A stretch of 64,000 bases of DNA from Colletotrichum lupini (GCF_023278565.1 NC_064675.1:3782001-3846000), one strand, 5' to 3'; counted from the first letter of the stretch, positions 1 to 12,469 are shown. Program-made: numbers and translations. Notes: generated by a model from the letters alone, not told the origin.

Positions 1-3000
1 CGTGACTGGCCGACTGGGCGTTGAATCCCATTCTGAGGAGCCTCGGAAGATGAAGTGACGTGCCCTTCAACATTATCCTCTTGATAGTTGGACTCGTCAC
101 AGGTCAATACCTAGAAGCTCATCGCTTAGCTTGTGTCGTTTACTGGGGTCAAAAGTGGAGACCTCGACTTACAGCCAGGGTAGCTTCAGTTACACCTCCT
201 CGCATGAGGTTACGACGCAAGTTCGCTATCGAGAAGTCAATAACTAGATAATTACCGGGAATTTGATGCCCGGAAGAAGCTGCGCATAGTATAGTTTGTG
301 TGCATACCGAACTCTTGGGCCTTTTTGACAAGGATGTCATGCTCGGCGCGGGTAATGGTGACGGTGAGACAACTTGAGTTAGGATCATTGTCGGTGTTCT
401 TCAAGCAGGCTTCGTCAGCAATCCTCACGAAGACGAAGGAACAGATGAAGGATGGGCAATCGTGTAAGCCGTACCAATTGAGCCCTGTTCGAGTAGTTAG
501 CCTTCGTCGTGAGATATTATTCATAGGCCGGTTTGGGAGTGGCTCGGTTGCTAGTGCGACCGAGGTGTAAGTAAGAGGTCTTACCTTCTGATGAGGGTGT
601 CCAGATAATTCCGGTCGATCGAGATCGTGAGATCGTTTGTAGATGCCATGGCCTTTGTATTCTCCGTGATGTCAATTGACCAAGGTCATTTGAATTTTGG
701 AGTTGGAGAAATAATTCTGCCGTGTGTGATGTTGAGGTAGTCGCGTACGGGTAGGTACAGGTGAGGCAGGCAGCCAGAGAGCGGTACAAAGGTATCTACT
801 TGGAATGCCTTCTTTGCCAGGTGTGGGCGCAATAGGTAGGTAGGCAGTGCCTGTTGAGGGTACCTACCTTAGCTTTATCATCTTATCGATAAGAGTAAAC
901 TGTGGCGCGCGGGCAGGCAGTTCGTTTCCCTTATCGAGAGTGGTGGTTCGTGCTCCACCCATCCCCCGTTGGGTGACTTGGAGAGCCATCCTGCATCCTT
1001 TCCAGGCCACCTCAGGTCCAGCCAGTTTCTGGGGATGGGAGAAGGACTGCCCGTGGTCCCTGAGGCGGCACATCATCCGGCGGGAAGTCTCGAGTCGTCC
1101 AAACCTCGTCCCTTGTTACTCAAACTCAATGTCGAGAACGGAAGCACCTTGACTGAACACGCCACAGCGTAGGGGCCCCTTGGATTGGGCGCGAAAGTCA
1201 CTGTAGGGATACTCTGCTTTTCGAGGTTAACTATCACGTACTCAACTAGAATAATCCTGAAGCTATACAGACGCATAACCATGACACCCGGATAAGATAT
1301 CGACTTCTTCAACACCATTTCCTGTGCTAAAGACTGCACGAATATGCATCGAGGGCAAGTCAAGCAATAGAGGATTGCTTTCGTGACGGCGATGTTGACT
1401 GGAATGGATATTCGAATTGGAAGAGGACTGGATAGCAGTGGTAATGCCTCGTTATGCGGAGGGATGCTTGGTTTAATTGATGCAGTCCAAGCAGCCCTAG
1501 TATGCACCAAAGGCCTAAATCAGTTGTCTCAACTCATCATTGGGCAAGGTGTTAGGGATTCGCCAGCTGCTGAACCTTTATATGTCTCGGATTACAGCAA
1601 TGGGTTTGAAGAAGCACCCACATTGGCACAATTGTGCTTTGCTTGATACATTGGAGCGATTGAATGAATCACTGGTGCAGTCAATTTGCCTGGTGAGGTT
1701 CCGCAAAAAAAGAGACGGCTTCAACGACGGAACCGTTCGCCGCACGAAGCTGGGAACTCCCGGTTGATTGTCGCACCCTGTCCCAGGGATCACGACATGG
1801 GCATCCAGACTTTGAACGTCGATCCCGGCGGGACGGAAGAAATTTGCATGTAGTCGGAATATATGCCACTAGTAAGATATTAATGCAGACTTGCAGTTTC
1901 GCTCGGTCGCATGCAGGAAAACGGTGCAGCAAGTACGAAAGATTGGCACGGCAAATTGGCTCTGTGTAGGCATGATGTGCACGCAAAAACCTGCTCAGAA
2001 TTGATGCACAGCGGGCCAAGACCCTGCGACTCTACATCACTGATGCGAATGCTGACTACCTCATTCCTAGTCCTCCTGCCTCCGTACTCCGCAGACGTAG
2101 TCGCTACGAAGCACTGACGAGATGTCGGGCTGAGCGGAGGTAACTCTTAGGTGGTGTTACGAGCCACCAACATGTTAAGGTCCGAAACTGTGAGAGGCTG
2201 AGAGGCCTTCGGCGACTATCCAATGGTCTTGTGTATGTAGCTAGACGACTTGTGAGAACCCAAGCGGGCTTAAGACAGCCTGTTGGACAACACAACGGGA
2301 ATTTTCTGTTGGTGGCTTTGTTGCTCGGGTCGGGGGTTGGGGAACCCGTGAGGAGATCCGACGGGATGCTCACCTCACATGAAGGGTGGCGATGGCAATA
2401 GCGGCTTGAGTCTCGGGCATGTGTTTGGGTAGATGTTTTGTCAGATTATGGAGTATTGAAAGGGAACAATTCATCAGAAGGCGATGTCATGATGGCTGCA
2501 AATCATCATGAACGGATGGAAGCGGCTGGTTATCGGTCTCGCCTCAGTCTCATGATTGATTGAAGATGTGGAGGCGCGTGTCCCGAGTAATTATTTTTAG
2601 AGGGATGTCAACACGAGGGGGGGAAGGAATACGATGTGCCGGGTGGATCCCACATGCTGAACCCGATGCACCACCAGGTCGCGAACCTCCAAGTCAGTGA
2701 CGCTCACGTCCGTCCAGGTCCCTTCCCTCCTATTCGTAAGATACTTTCTGCTTAGGTCAGTAAATGCTTGGGACCTTAGGTACCTTGGAGACAAGGCATC
2801 TGAATCTGTACAGGATACCTATGCCCTCATTACCGACGAGCCTTGCATTGTTGTTAAACATTGTATGATACCCGTCCGGTTCCGACTCTTCCAATTGTGA
2901 TAGAGACCTCATGAGATCTTGTTGAGTACTACTAAGGCTTCGCTCTCGAGCTGATAAAAAGAGGTCGGGACCAACGCTTTGGGGTGGCGGGGACGCAGGC

Positions 3001-4296
3001 CGAGGAAGGTCCAGGACATGTCGATACGCTAGACGGTAGAACTAAAGATCCCTAGCGCAAGGAGGCAGGTACTGGTAAAAAACAGAGAAAGAGACTGGAT
3101 CGAAAGACGGTTGGAACATGGCGGTTGGCTGTTGGCTGTTGGCTGTTGGGTAGCCTAGGAACCTGTCTGTCCATTGTCCATTGTGACCCTGTCACGGCCT
3201 ATCCTCTCGTGCGTCTCTATGAAGTACTTATGTAGATGTGCCTTTCTGTACCCGTATGCAGGTTATTTTTTTCTGCATTGGATGCCCCAGCCAAAAAATA
3301 ATGTTTCCAGCCCTCTGTTTGGCTGGATTCCCTTGCTGACTGGTCCGATGCCCTCTTCTCAGCCCGGGCTGTGCTGTGCCACCCCATCTTTCTCAATGCA
3401 TTGGTGTGTGGCCTAACAGGCTTCGCCCCTGTTCCCTAGGTACCTGCTGCATCGCGTTGCCCTGCATTCCCATTTTTATTGTTATTTTCTTCGTTCATAC
3501 GGATTACGGCCTTGCCCGTGCCATGATTCCGTCACTACCTTAACGCGCCTTAGCCAAACTCGCACCCTTCGGCCACCACCCAATCTTCCCCTGGAGCTTC
3601 GAGGAGACGCTGGGAAATCCCCCCCGACCCCCCCTGCCCTCCCCGAGAGTCACTTGCACATTCGGGGGATGGGCCTTGGTTGCTGTGGATCCACCAAACC
3701 TAATCAATCGGAGCCCCATCCACGTTCCCTCCTGTTGAACCCGCCCCGAAATCTCTCCTCCCATTCCAGCGCCTTCTTAGTTAGCCTGCCTGCTGGTGCC
3801 TCTACTTCCTCCCTCTCCTGGTCGACTCCTCTTTCCTCCCATCCTGATGTGACTTGCTTCCCAGCAGCATTTCAAACGCCCTTTCTCGACGTCCGCCTTT
3901 TTTTGCTGTTTAATTCGAAACATCGACACTCGCTTGATTCTACCCGCTCGTTTTTGGCCGTTTATTGAAAGAGGAGGAATTCACAAACCAAGCACAATTC
4001 TCCCGGGTCCCGAATTACTTGACAAGCCAACGACAAACCCCCCAGGTTTTGTTATTGCGAATTTACTGCGAAAAAAGGGGTGGCCACGATCCAACACCAT
4101 CTCCCTCAACCACGACTATTCGATACCGAATATCGAAAGACACCAAGAACGTCCTTCTCGACCGACTGCACTCACTTTTTAAACCATTTTGGTTAATTTT
4201 GAAGGCCTCGACGACGTCCTTCCGCTAGGAACCTCGTCCTCAAATTCAACACACACTCATAAATTTCACCGGGAACCTACCTCCTCCCACATCGAA
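1..4296. other. Spacer upstream of the DUF7137-type gene, mostly non-coding
   Basis: No convincing long gene is visible. Short open frames occur on both strands but lack domains and consistent codon use. A doubtful small split gene on the minus strand at about 150-649 is described as a finding. A short tandem GTTGGCT repeat lies at 3124-3147. From about 3700 to 4290 the plus strand becomes pyrimidine-rich, as expected for the promoter and leader of the gene that starts at 4297. Confidence 0.6.
3124..3147. repeat. Short tandem repeat, GTTGGCT x 3 plus a partial copy
   Basis: Three perfect copies of a 7-base unit are followed by GTTGGG. It lies in spacer DNA. It is seen directly and has no known function. 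Confidence 0.9.
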
Positions 4297-5206
4297 ATGA
4301 AGGCCGTTCAGTCTCTCGCTCTCGGCCTTGCCGTCTTCACTCCTCTGGCCTCCGCCTGGCCCAAGTGGCTTCCAGATGTCGATGCCCTGGTTGTGCGGCA
4401 AAACGATCAATCCTCAACCGGTATGTCGTGCCACGTTTCCCCCGGGATCTTCCCGTCGTCACATTGTGTTTGTGAACCTCCATAGCTAACTTTACTCACC
4501 AGCTGCCGCAACTCAGACCGCGACTGCTCAGACTGGCGCCACAGCAACAGGAACGGCACAGGCGACAAACACCGGCGGCGCGAAGACCACCAACCTCAAC
4601 ACCGCAAAGCTTCCCACAGGCACTGAGACGGGCACTGGCACCAAGACAGGCACCAGCAAGTCCAAGGCGACCTCTTTCGATGACACAGATCCGGCTGGTG
4701 GCATTACCATGGTCACGCCAGCGGCCACGGCTCAGTCTATCAACCTTTACAAAATAGGAGACTTTGTCACCTGGGGATGGAACTACACAAACCTTCAAGC
4801 CTCTCCTACGGCCATCGATGTCCTTGTTTCGTGCTCATCCATGGCTCAGACCTGGACATTGACACAGAACATGACCTTTGCTCAGCCCGCCTCCTTCACC
4901 TGGGATTCGAGCGTGCAGGCGACCGACCCCTCAGCGCCGTTGCGAAACGACGAATACACTCTTGTCATCTACGACGCGGAATCGAGCGTCAGTGCTACCG
5001 CTCAGCCTGGCTACCTTGGTGTTTATTCCAGCTTCAAGTTTGGCATGTACAAGGCTCAAGAATACAAGCCCCTGAACGAGTGGAACTGCGCAACGTGCTC
5101 TGCTGCGTCTGGTCTCGACAGCAAGGCTCTCAGCATGGCTGTCGGTATGAGCATTCTCACGGTGGCCAGTTTCACATGGTTTGTGGCGGGAGTGGGCATG
5201 TTTTAA
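4297..5206 (+). CDS. DUF7137-type secreted / GPI-anchored surface protein
   Basis: Two exons, 4297-4420 and 4503-5206, encode 275 residues. The intron 4421-4502 has a GTATGT donor, a GCTAAC branch-like site and a CAG end, and it restores the frame. Residues 1-20 form a signal peptide (charged start, hydrophobic core, cleavage after SAWP-type context). Residues about 42-105 are Thr/Ala/Gly-rich and probably O-glycosylated. Residues about 110-230 are a compact domain with WGWNYTNL and several Cys that resembles the fungal domain catalogued as DUF7137. The last 25 residues are hydrophobic, which suggests a GPI signal or a membrane anchor. The role is unknown; a cell-wall or plasma-membrane location is inferred. 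The gene converges with the CDK11 gene, 281 bp away. The start is the first ATG that gives a signal peptide. Confidence 0.85.
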
Positions 5207-5487
5207 CGACGTGTTCTATAATGACCAAAAATTTTCATCTGTAATTTTTGAATATCTAGTTGCTTTGGGGGGGCCTAACAAGAGCGAGGAACAAGAGTTC
5301 AGCGGTAATCATTTACGGTGGTCATTTCTACACAACACCAAGGGCGGCGTTACGTGTCAAAGCATGGTCGGGCAAAATATGACTCCGCATATAGGTAAAC
5401 TCCAGACGTTTATGAGTGTTATCTTGATATATAGCTTAATTGATGATACTGGCTGATACATGGCCGTATGAACTATCAACTCTTCAC

Positions 5488-6997
5488 TTACACCATCCTG
5501 AGTGAGAATCCACCGCCTTTCTCTTCCTTGTCTCTGCCCTGGAAGATGCCGCTAAAGTCGACATCACCCAGATCTGCTGCATTCTGCCCGCGGACGGGAG
5601 CATTCGGTTCATGTCTTCGCCTCTTCTCCTGGCCAGCTTTGCTGGGGAACGTTGGAAACATGCCCTCCTTCTTGGGCTTTGGATCCTCCCTAAAATATTT
5701 GTGCTCCAGCATCTCCTTGGCCGACGGCCTCGAATCCGGGTTCAACGAAAGCAGGTCGTTGAGCAACTTACATCCGGCATTCGTCAGTGTGGTAAACTTG
5801 GTCCGAATCATGGACCCTGTGACATTGGGCGTCTTAGGAAATCGCAGAGACCGCGCGTTGGGCAGGCTCCTGAACGAGGGCCACTTCTCCTGCGTCGGCA
5901 CGCCGCAGAGCTCAAAAATCTTGGTCACCTGGTCGACCTCATTGGTGCCTTGCAACAGCGGCTCCCGCGTTAGGAGCTCGCCAAAGATGCAGCCCACGCT
6001 CCACATATCGACGGCCTTGCCGTAGGCCTTCGCGCCGAGAAGCAGCTCGGGCGAGCGATACCACAGCGTCACGACGAGCTGGGTCAGCTTCGGGGCCGGG
6101 TCGCCGACGTACCGTGCCATGCCGAAGTCTGCTATCTTGAGCTGGCCGCGGTTGTTGAGGAGGAGGTTCGAGGTTTTGAGGTCGCGGTGGAGGATCCAGT
6201 TGTCGTGGAGGTAGGCGACGCCGGCGGTTAGTTGCCGGAGGAGGGTTTTGACTTCGGAGAGGAGGAAGGGTTCGGGCATGTCTTCTAGGATGCTCTTAAG
6301 GTCGTGTTCGACGAACTCTAGTACTAGGAAGATACTACAAACTCTGTTGTTAGCGTTGCCACCACTAAGAAAGCAGGCTGATAGATGTATAGGTTTCGTA
6401 CTTTTCAATCTTTGAGGTGTCGTCCCCCACAACAACCTCCTCAAGGTTGACGATATTGCGATGGCTGCAGTCTCGCAGGATCTGTATCTCTCGCAGCCCC
6501 GTCACAGGCAGCCCGTTGCGATCACTTGGTTCGATCTTCAACCTCTTGAGCGCAACGACCTTGCCACTAGAAGCTTCCTTGGCCCGCGACACCCAGCCGT
6601 ATGTGCCTTCCTCGATATCGTTGAGCTTGTCGTAGTTCTCCACGCTCCGGCACTTGCCCCAGTGGCCGACGGGGAAGCGCATGAGCTTCGCCGCGCCCTC
6701 TTTTGCATCTGGTGGCGCACCGTCGTCGCCATTGGCTGTTGTTGTCCCGTCTTCTGCGTCGGGCGTGAACTTGCGCCGTTTCGCTGGCCGTGTGCTGTCG
6801 TTGACGTCGCCGTCGTTCTCAGTTCCATTGCTGCTCTTCGCCACCCTCGCCTGCTGCGCCAATCGTTCCGCCTCGGCGGCTTTGCGCGCCTTTTCGGCTT
6901 TCAAACGTTTCTTGTCCTCCTTTTCTCGCTTTAGTTTTGCATCCAAGGCTGCGTCCTCTGCGCTGTCTGCCCACCTCGACTTGGCGTTGCTCGCCAT
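5488..6997 (-). CDS. CDK11: CDK11 / PITSLRE-type cyclin-dependent kinase
   Basis: Two exons on the minus strand, 6997-6402 and 6334-5488, encode 480 residues. The intron 6335-6401 has a GTACGA donor and a TAG acceptor. Residues 1-115 are charged and coiled-coil-like (rich in K/E/A), with an RPAKRRKF nuclear-signal-like stretch. The kinase domain spans about 123-430: glycine loop EEGTYG, catalytic Lys151, the PITSLRE-equivalent helix read here as PVTGLRE (Glu170), HRDLKTSN (Asp250), DFG (Asp268) and VTLWYRSPELLLG in the activation segment. CDK11 kinases work with cyclin L in transcription and pre-mRNA splicing; the fission-yeast relative is Ppk23. The tail is basic and disordered. The ATG at 6997 is in strong context (GACCATGG); the open frame extends upstream only through a TTG, so no longer start is likely. 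It is divergent from NDUFAF7. Confidence 0.92.
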
Positions 6998-7648
6998 GGT
7001 CGGCGGCGAGGGTGGTTGTGGATTTGGGCGCAACAGACGGGAAAGCCTCTTGTTAACTAAGAAAGCATGTGATGTAGGTGAGTCTCCAATCTTCGTCTCG
7101 AGAGGGGTTGTCGGGGGGGGACTCGTGTGTGGCAGTTTCGTCGTAGTTTAAGCCACTTGGAAATAGCCTACGACTTGCAATCGCGCTGCCGTTCAGGTGG
7201 TGCAGTGAAGCAGGGATCAGGCGCGGCGACTCGGCGGCTACCATGCTCCGACTTTGTCCCATTCTTTTGTTTTTTCTCGGGGACCCGGCGGCGGGAGCTC
7301 ATGCAAGTCACAGCCAGAGCTAGGTGGGTAGCGTCCCGGAATTGCAGGCTTCCCTTATCTTATCGTACCCCAAAAGTTTGGTTTGACAAAGCTCCAGAAG
7401 CTGCTCCTTGCTTGTCACTGGAAACTCTCACGACGCGCAGCCGTAAACGAACCGGACGAAGCGAACATCGTACAAGGCTACCTGCCTCACCCGAAACGAG
7501 AAACCTCTCCTCGAATTGCAGTTCCACATGCACATGTGCTACTAAGGGCTCCTCTCTTTCTTGAGGAATCCCGCGATGATCCCGACAGCTCGTTGAAGCC
7601 CAGAAATTTACTCGAAGTAGCAAAGAGAACCTGTGGAAATACGCAAAG
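6998..7648. promoter_or_regulatory. Shared divergent promoter region of CDK11 and NDUFAF7
   Basis: This 651-bp gap separates two genes transcribed away from each other, so it must carry both promoters. I see no clear TATA box or other recognisable element. The assignment rests only on gene orientation. Confidence 0.5.
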
Positions 7649-9366
7649 ATGCAGCGACTATCTCGTCAAAGAATTTTGTTGGATGGCCTTCGTGGCGCTA
7701 CCATATCCCGCGCCGTGCAGCGGACCAGCGCAGCGCATGCTTCCAGATGCTTTTCAAGCACGGTCTCAAGGCGGGATGGAGAGGAGAGGAAATGGTCCAC
7801 GCCTTTGGCAAAGCAACTGGCCGAGGCTATCTCGGTACTACACCTGCGCTCTTCCTTAACGTTGATTGCGTTCCTCTAATGTTGTTCATGTCATAGATGA
7901 CCGGCCCCGTACCTCTCGCGAGCTATATGCGCATGTGTCTGACCGGTGACATTGACGGATACTATACGGGTTTGGCCGAAGAGAACAGAGACCAGTTCGG
8001 CTTGAAGGGAGACTTTGTTACGTCGCCCGAGATTTCCCAGATATTCGGCGAACTGATTGGCATCTGGTTCGTTGCGGAGTGGTTGAGCCAGGGCAAGCCT
8101 AGTAAGGGCGTCGAGCTTATGGAGGTCGGTCCCGGGCGTGGCACTCTAATGGACGACATGCTTCGTGTAAGTGGAATTGAGTTACCTGGGGCAAGTGAAC
8201 GTTGACGACTGACATTCCGTATATAGACTGTGCAGAATTTCAAGGGTTTTGCGCAGAGCATCGACGCCATCTACATGGTTGAGGCCAGCCCTCAGCTCCG
8301 AGAGGCACAGAAGAACCTCCTTTGCGGTCCTGACGCGCCCATGACCGAATCCAAAGTCGGCTATCACAGCGTTTGCAGGCGGACCAACTTACCCATTGTC
8401 TGGACCGAGACCATTAAGTCTATCCCTCAAAGTAAGCACCATGAATCCGTTGCGGCTTCGGGAGGACTCGAAAGGCTGACACCATCCCCAGGCCCCGAGA
8501 AGATGCCCCTGATTGTGGCACATGAGTTCTTCGATGCGCTCCCCATCCACGCCTTCCAAGCCGTCACCGTCCCCCCTTCCCCGCCCAAAGAGCCCATACC
8601 AGGACAACCTGCCCCGAGAACCCCCCCTCCTCGTGAACCTGAAGGACCCAAGATCGAATGGCGCGAGATGCTCGTCTCGCCGACACCGCCAGACGCCACC
8701 CACGCGACCATGAACATACCGAAATCAGAACAGGGCGACCCGATCCCCGATTTCCAATTGACGCTCGCCACAGGCCCAACCCGCCACTCGCGTTACGTCC
8801 CCGAGACTTCATCCCGCTACCGCCGTCTGAAAGCCACCGTCCCGGACGCCGTAGCCGAGATCTGCCCCGACGCTTCCATCTACGCCGCCGACTTTGCCAG
8901 CCGCATCGGTGGCTCAAAGCAGCATCCCAAAGCCCGGCCCTCTGGTGCGGCACTGATCCTGGATTACGGCACGTCCGACACCGTCCCCATCAACTCTCTG
9001 AGAGGCATCCGCCGTCACCGCCGCGTCAGTCCCTTCTCGGAACCCGGCCTCGTCGACCTGAGCGCCGACGTCGACTTCACCGCCATCGCTGAGGCAGCGA
9101 TGGTCGCGAGTGAGGGTGTTGAGGTCCACGGACCGGTCGACCAGGGCGCATTTCTGGGTCAGATGGGCATCAAAGAGCGTGCCGAGGTGTTGATAAAGCA
9201 AGTCAAAGCCAATGCGGCCGCTGACAAGGCGCAGGCCATCGAAGGTGCATGGAAGCGTCTTGTGGACCGTGGCCCCGGCGGGATGGGTAAGGTCTACAAG
9301 GCCATGGCCATCTTGCCTGAGAACGACGGAAAGAGGCGTCCCGTCGGCTTTGGCGGCGACGTGTAA
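7649..9366 (+). CDS. NDUFAF7: NDUFAF7 homologue, mitochondrial arginine methyltransferase for complex I assembly
   Basis: Four exons (7649-7834, 7897-8166, 8227-8431, 8492-9366) encode 511 residues. The introns are 62, 60 and 60 nt. The N-terminus is Arg/Ser-rich and lacks acidic residues for about 40 positions, which fits a mitochondrial presequence. Next come the MidA/DUF185 signatures: a [13 protein letters not shown] opening, [15 protein letters not shown] at about 100-114, a [12 protein letters not shown]-binding loop at about 139-147, and an [14 protein letters not shown] motif in exon 4. The family dimethylates an arginine of the 49-kDa complex I subunit (NDUFS2). A proline-rich insertion ([20 protein letters not shown]) follows the FDALP motif. 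The third intron, 8432-8491, is a multiple of three with no stop in frame; its GTAAGC donor, CCCCAG acceptor and family alignment support removal. The gene converges with the PTM1-like gene, 251 bp away. Confidence 0.92.
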
Positions 9367-9617
9367 GACTTGTCGTGTACTTTTAGTTTAGGAACCACTT
9401 GTAAAATGATACCAAACGAGAGCAGACTCGAGAGCATTATTTGCGATCATATAATTGACAATGGGGTACCCCCGACCTCTACATGACAATGAATCTTCTC
9501 TCCTGAATGACGGAAACCGAGTATACTGCGCCAACGCCGCCCTTGAAGTGCATACTTTACACTGCAACTACGCAATTGCTACTTTTTCCGATGCCCGGAA
9601 CCCAAAATGCCCACCGT

Positions 9618-11609
9618 CTATTTCTTGCTTACAAGCTTGGCGTCTTCCTCATCAGAATCATCCGAGAACCTGTCGCCATCTTCTCCCACTGCGAAGATGG
9701 TCTCTCCATCCAAAGACTCGCGAGGGATGTGTCTTTGTGGCTGCGCTTGGGGCATGCTCGCCGGTGCGGCCGAGGAGCCACCGTGGCCAGGAGTGGATGA
9801 TGGAGCAGTGGTGTTGTTCTTGCCCAGTTGGGCTTCCTCGTCGTCATCGTCCGAGTCAATGCCGCCAATATCAGCCATCGTGAACGTGCCATCATCGTCT
9901 TGTGCAATTTCGTCACTCATGGCGAAGCGTCGGTTGTTCGCCGTCGGTCTCCAGACGTAGGCAATGAATGCCACATCGGCGAAGTAGACAAGATTCAGCC
10001 AGCCATCGAGAACGAACCACCGCGACTTCCAGTGGAAGGGAACGTAGTCGGGGTCGCTGACTGATGCGAAGCTGAAGCTGTTGAAGAAGAAAAAGCCGAA
10101 GATGACAAAAATACTGATCAGGATACACCACCATAGCTTCTTGTACATGGCTTCCTTTGCATGCTGCTTGCGCTCACGCAGGTCCTTGAGCGTGAAGTTC
10201 AGGGAGTTCAGCGTCCAGATGTAGAATCCGGTGAGTGTACCTGCAAGAGGGAGGACGATGAGAAGCACGAAGGGACCTATGGTGTATTAGTCTACAACGG
10301 TCTGGGTAGCTTGAGTAAGGAGGATATAACGGCTTACCAGCAGCGTCTGGGGTAATCAGCAAGCTGGTGATCGCATACACGAGCCCGAAGACAAAGTGGG
10401 CAATCGCAAGCCAGCGTACCCAGATCATCGTTCGTCCAAGCGTGTGTTTGACTACACCATATCCCATGCAGACAATGAGCAACAAAAAGAAAGAGAACGA
10501 GTTGCGAGCGGCGTTCAAAATGGCTACTATTACTAGTAACACCTTGGAGCCGATATTCGCACCATTTCGGTTGAGGTAGTCTGTCTTAGGTCAATTTAAT
10601 TTCTTGCAACTGAGAAAAGGGAACCTTACCATAGAAGCCCCATGTCAAGAGCATCTCCACAACAAGGAAGATGATGATGGCCGTAATGTAGTTCTGAACC
10701 GGTACTGCGATTGTGATTAGATGGGCAACAACTGCATTGAACCTTTCGACTTACGAATATCATGGCGGTGCTGGTAGTACAAAAAGCCCCAGAATACGGC
10801 AACTAAGGCATAGAGAATAGTGATTCCTCCGTAGAAGGGTAGCTTCGGAATTTGAGTCGCGGGCAGCTCGCCATAGGCATTACGGAACTCCACGACAGCG
10901 GTAAACTCGCCCGCGGTGAACTTATCGGTCAGGACGCAGTAATAGCCCGTCTTCTTGATCATGTATTTGGTGCTCTGGGGCTCCTTGAGGTGGATGGCTT
11001 TCGTTTCGATGATGTTCTTCGACTTCGTCGTGGCTTCCTTATCGATGATGAACTTGCCAATATCCGTCTCGTTGCAGTAGTTCTTCTGAACAAATGCTTC
11101 CTGGCAAATGCCGATTTTCTGGTTGAAACGGAGTGTCAGCCACCCATTACAATTGGTATCGGGCTTGTCGAACGAGTGTATCTTACATTCTCTGCATCCG
11201 GAGTCTCACGAACCCCAATCAAGTCCTCGTCTTTCCACTCGAAGATGACCAAGCTCACGGTAGGATCCTGGTCCGCTGGCGCTTCCTTCGGGATGAACAT
11301 GACGTTGATGTAAGGGTCGACAGGTCCGCCCCAGGCACTGCGGCTATACATGCCTGCGTTATACCATTATCAGTATCGTGTCGTGCATAGTAACTACGCT
11401 CTCCAGCCACTGTGGAAATTACCTGAGCATCTCTGTCTGTTCTCGTCCGTTTGGTCCTATGGCAGCGAGGTCAAATTAGCTTCTGATGGCACCGGGCTAG
11501 GTATGTCGCAATCATTGCTTCAAGATAGGAGTCTTACCATTTTCACCTCCAGAGCATTAGCCGCCCAGAGGGACATGCCCAGGACGGAGGCATAGAGCCA
11601 GGCCTTCAT
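9618..11609 (-). CDS. PTM1: PTM1 / lung-seven-transmembrane family membrane protein
   Basis: Seven exons on the minus strand (11609-11538, 11456-11423, 11353-11187, 11118-10755, 10704-10630, 10580-10338, 10276-9618) encode 537 residues. All joins keep the frame and have GT..AG ends; exon 2 is only 34 nt. The protein begins with a signal peptide (MKAWLYASVLGMSLWAANA). A lumenal domain contains a CSGMYSRSAWGGPVDPY motif and Cys residues. Seven hydrophobic helices follow, from LPFYGGITILYALVAVFWGF to DGWLNLVYFADVAFIAYVW. The cytosolic tail of about 120 residues is acidic and Ser/Asp-rich (DSDDDDEEA, DRFSDDSDEED). Yeast Ptm1 and relatives are Golgi or endosomal proteins of the LU7TM/GOST fold linked to trafficking; the exact role is inferred. 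Tail acidic clusters could be sorting or casein-kinase sites. Confidence 0.9.
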
Positions 11610-12469
11610 CTTGAGGACAGGTACCGTAGGCCGGAAGATTGCGACGGAGAGTAGGTATTTAAGGTTTGGTAGACTAGAAGTCGAGGGGAAGCGATCGCTG
11701 CGTGATGCTCGCCTTGGGTGTCAAGCTCCAGCCAGCTCTATCTACGACGATGTTACTGAGACGATGGTCGCATGTAGCATGCCGAACCGAAAGAGGGCAT
11801 GCGACTTGGGTACGGTTGGATAATGGCGCTGAGAGATCGTGAAATTCAGCAAATCCGGCCAATTCGGATACGTTGCACGGAGGCGGTGTTGAAGGGAGCT
11901 TGTAGCAGATGGAAGTCTGTCAGTGCCAGCCTGGCAGACAGGAACCGGACCTTGCGCGAAACTTGCAGCGTGAGGGAGGTGCGTGCCAAGCTCCGAGGTA
12001 CCTACGTACGCTTACTACTGGAACTTCCAACACTCGGAGAGTTTCATTGGCCAGTACGCCAGGGAACACTGCGCTACTGGTTTCTACGCAGAGCTACTAG
12101 TCGAAACATGGGTACCTTTCTACGTGTTTGGGGGCAGATATCCCTAACGAAAGCAGCATAGGTATCCGAAGGTAAGGGAGCCTCCCGGTAAGGTAGGGAG
12201 GACAGCTTGCCTCAGCTCCATACATGGAAGGTACATAGTGCCACTGCACGGCAGCCACCCTTCCAGGATGCCGCTAAGGTAGTCGCCCCTCCTGCATAAT
12301 TACTAGCGAAGATTCCTATCGCATTTCCTGGCTCAGATTCAACTTCTGCAATTATTGTATGGCGCGGCTACGACGAAACACCCACGTCTTTCACATCGCG
12401 GTCCCGCCATCATAACCCTGTCAGCCTCGTTCAACAGCGCCTAAAGACCGATTCCCGTTAACGGCGACA
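11610..12469. promoter_or_regulatory. Shared divergent promoter region of PTM1 and the U-box cyclophilin gene
   Basis: These 860 bp separate divergently transcribed genes. Several AGGTACCTA-like words occur (for example near 11996-12005 and 12110-12116), together with GGTAAGG-type repeats near 12170-12200. No TATA box is evident. The assignment comes from orientation. Confidence 0.5.

Noticed and set aside
6998..7033. Upstream extension of the CDK11 kinase to a start at 7033
   Set aside because: The codon there is TTG, not ATG. The ATG at 6997 is in strong context and precedes the conserved start.
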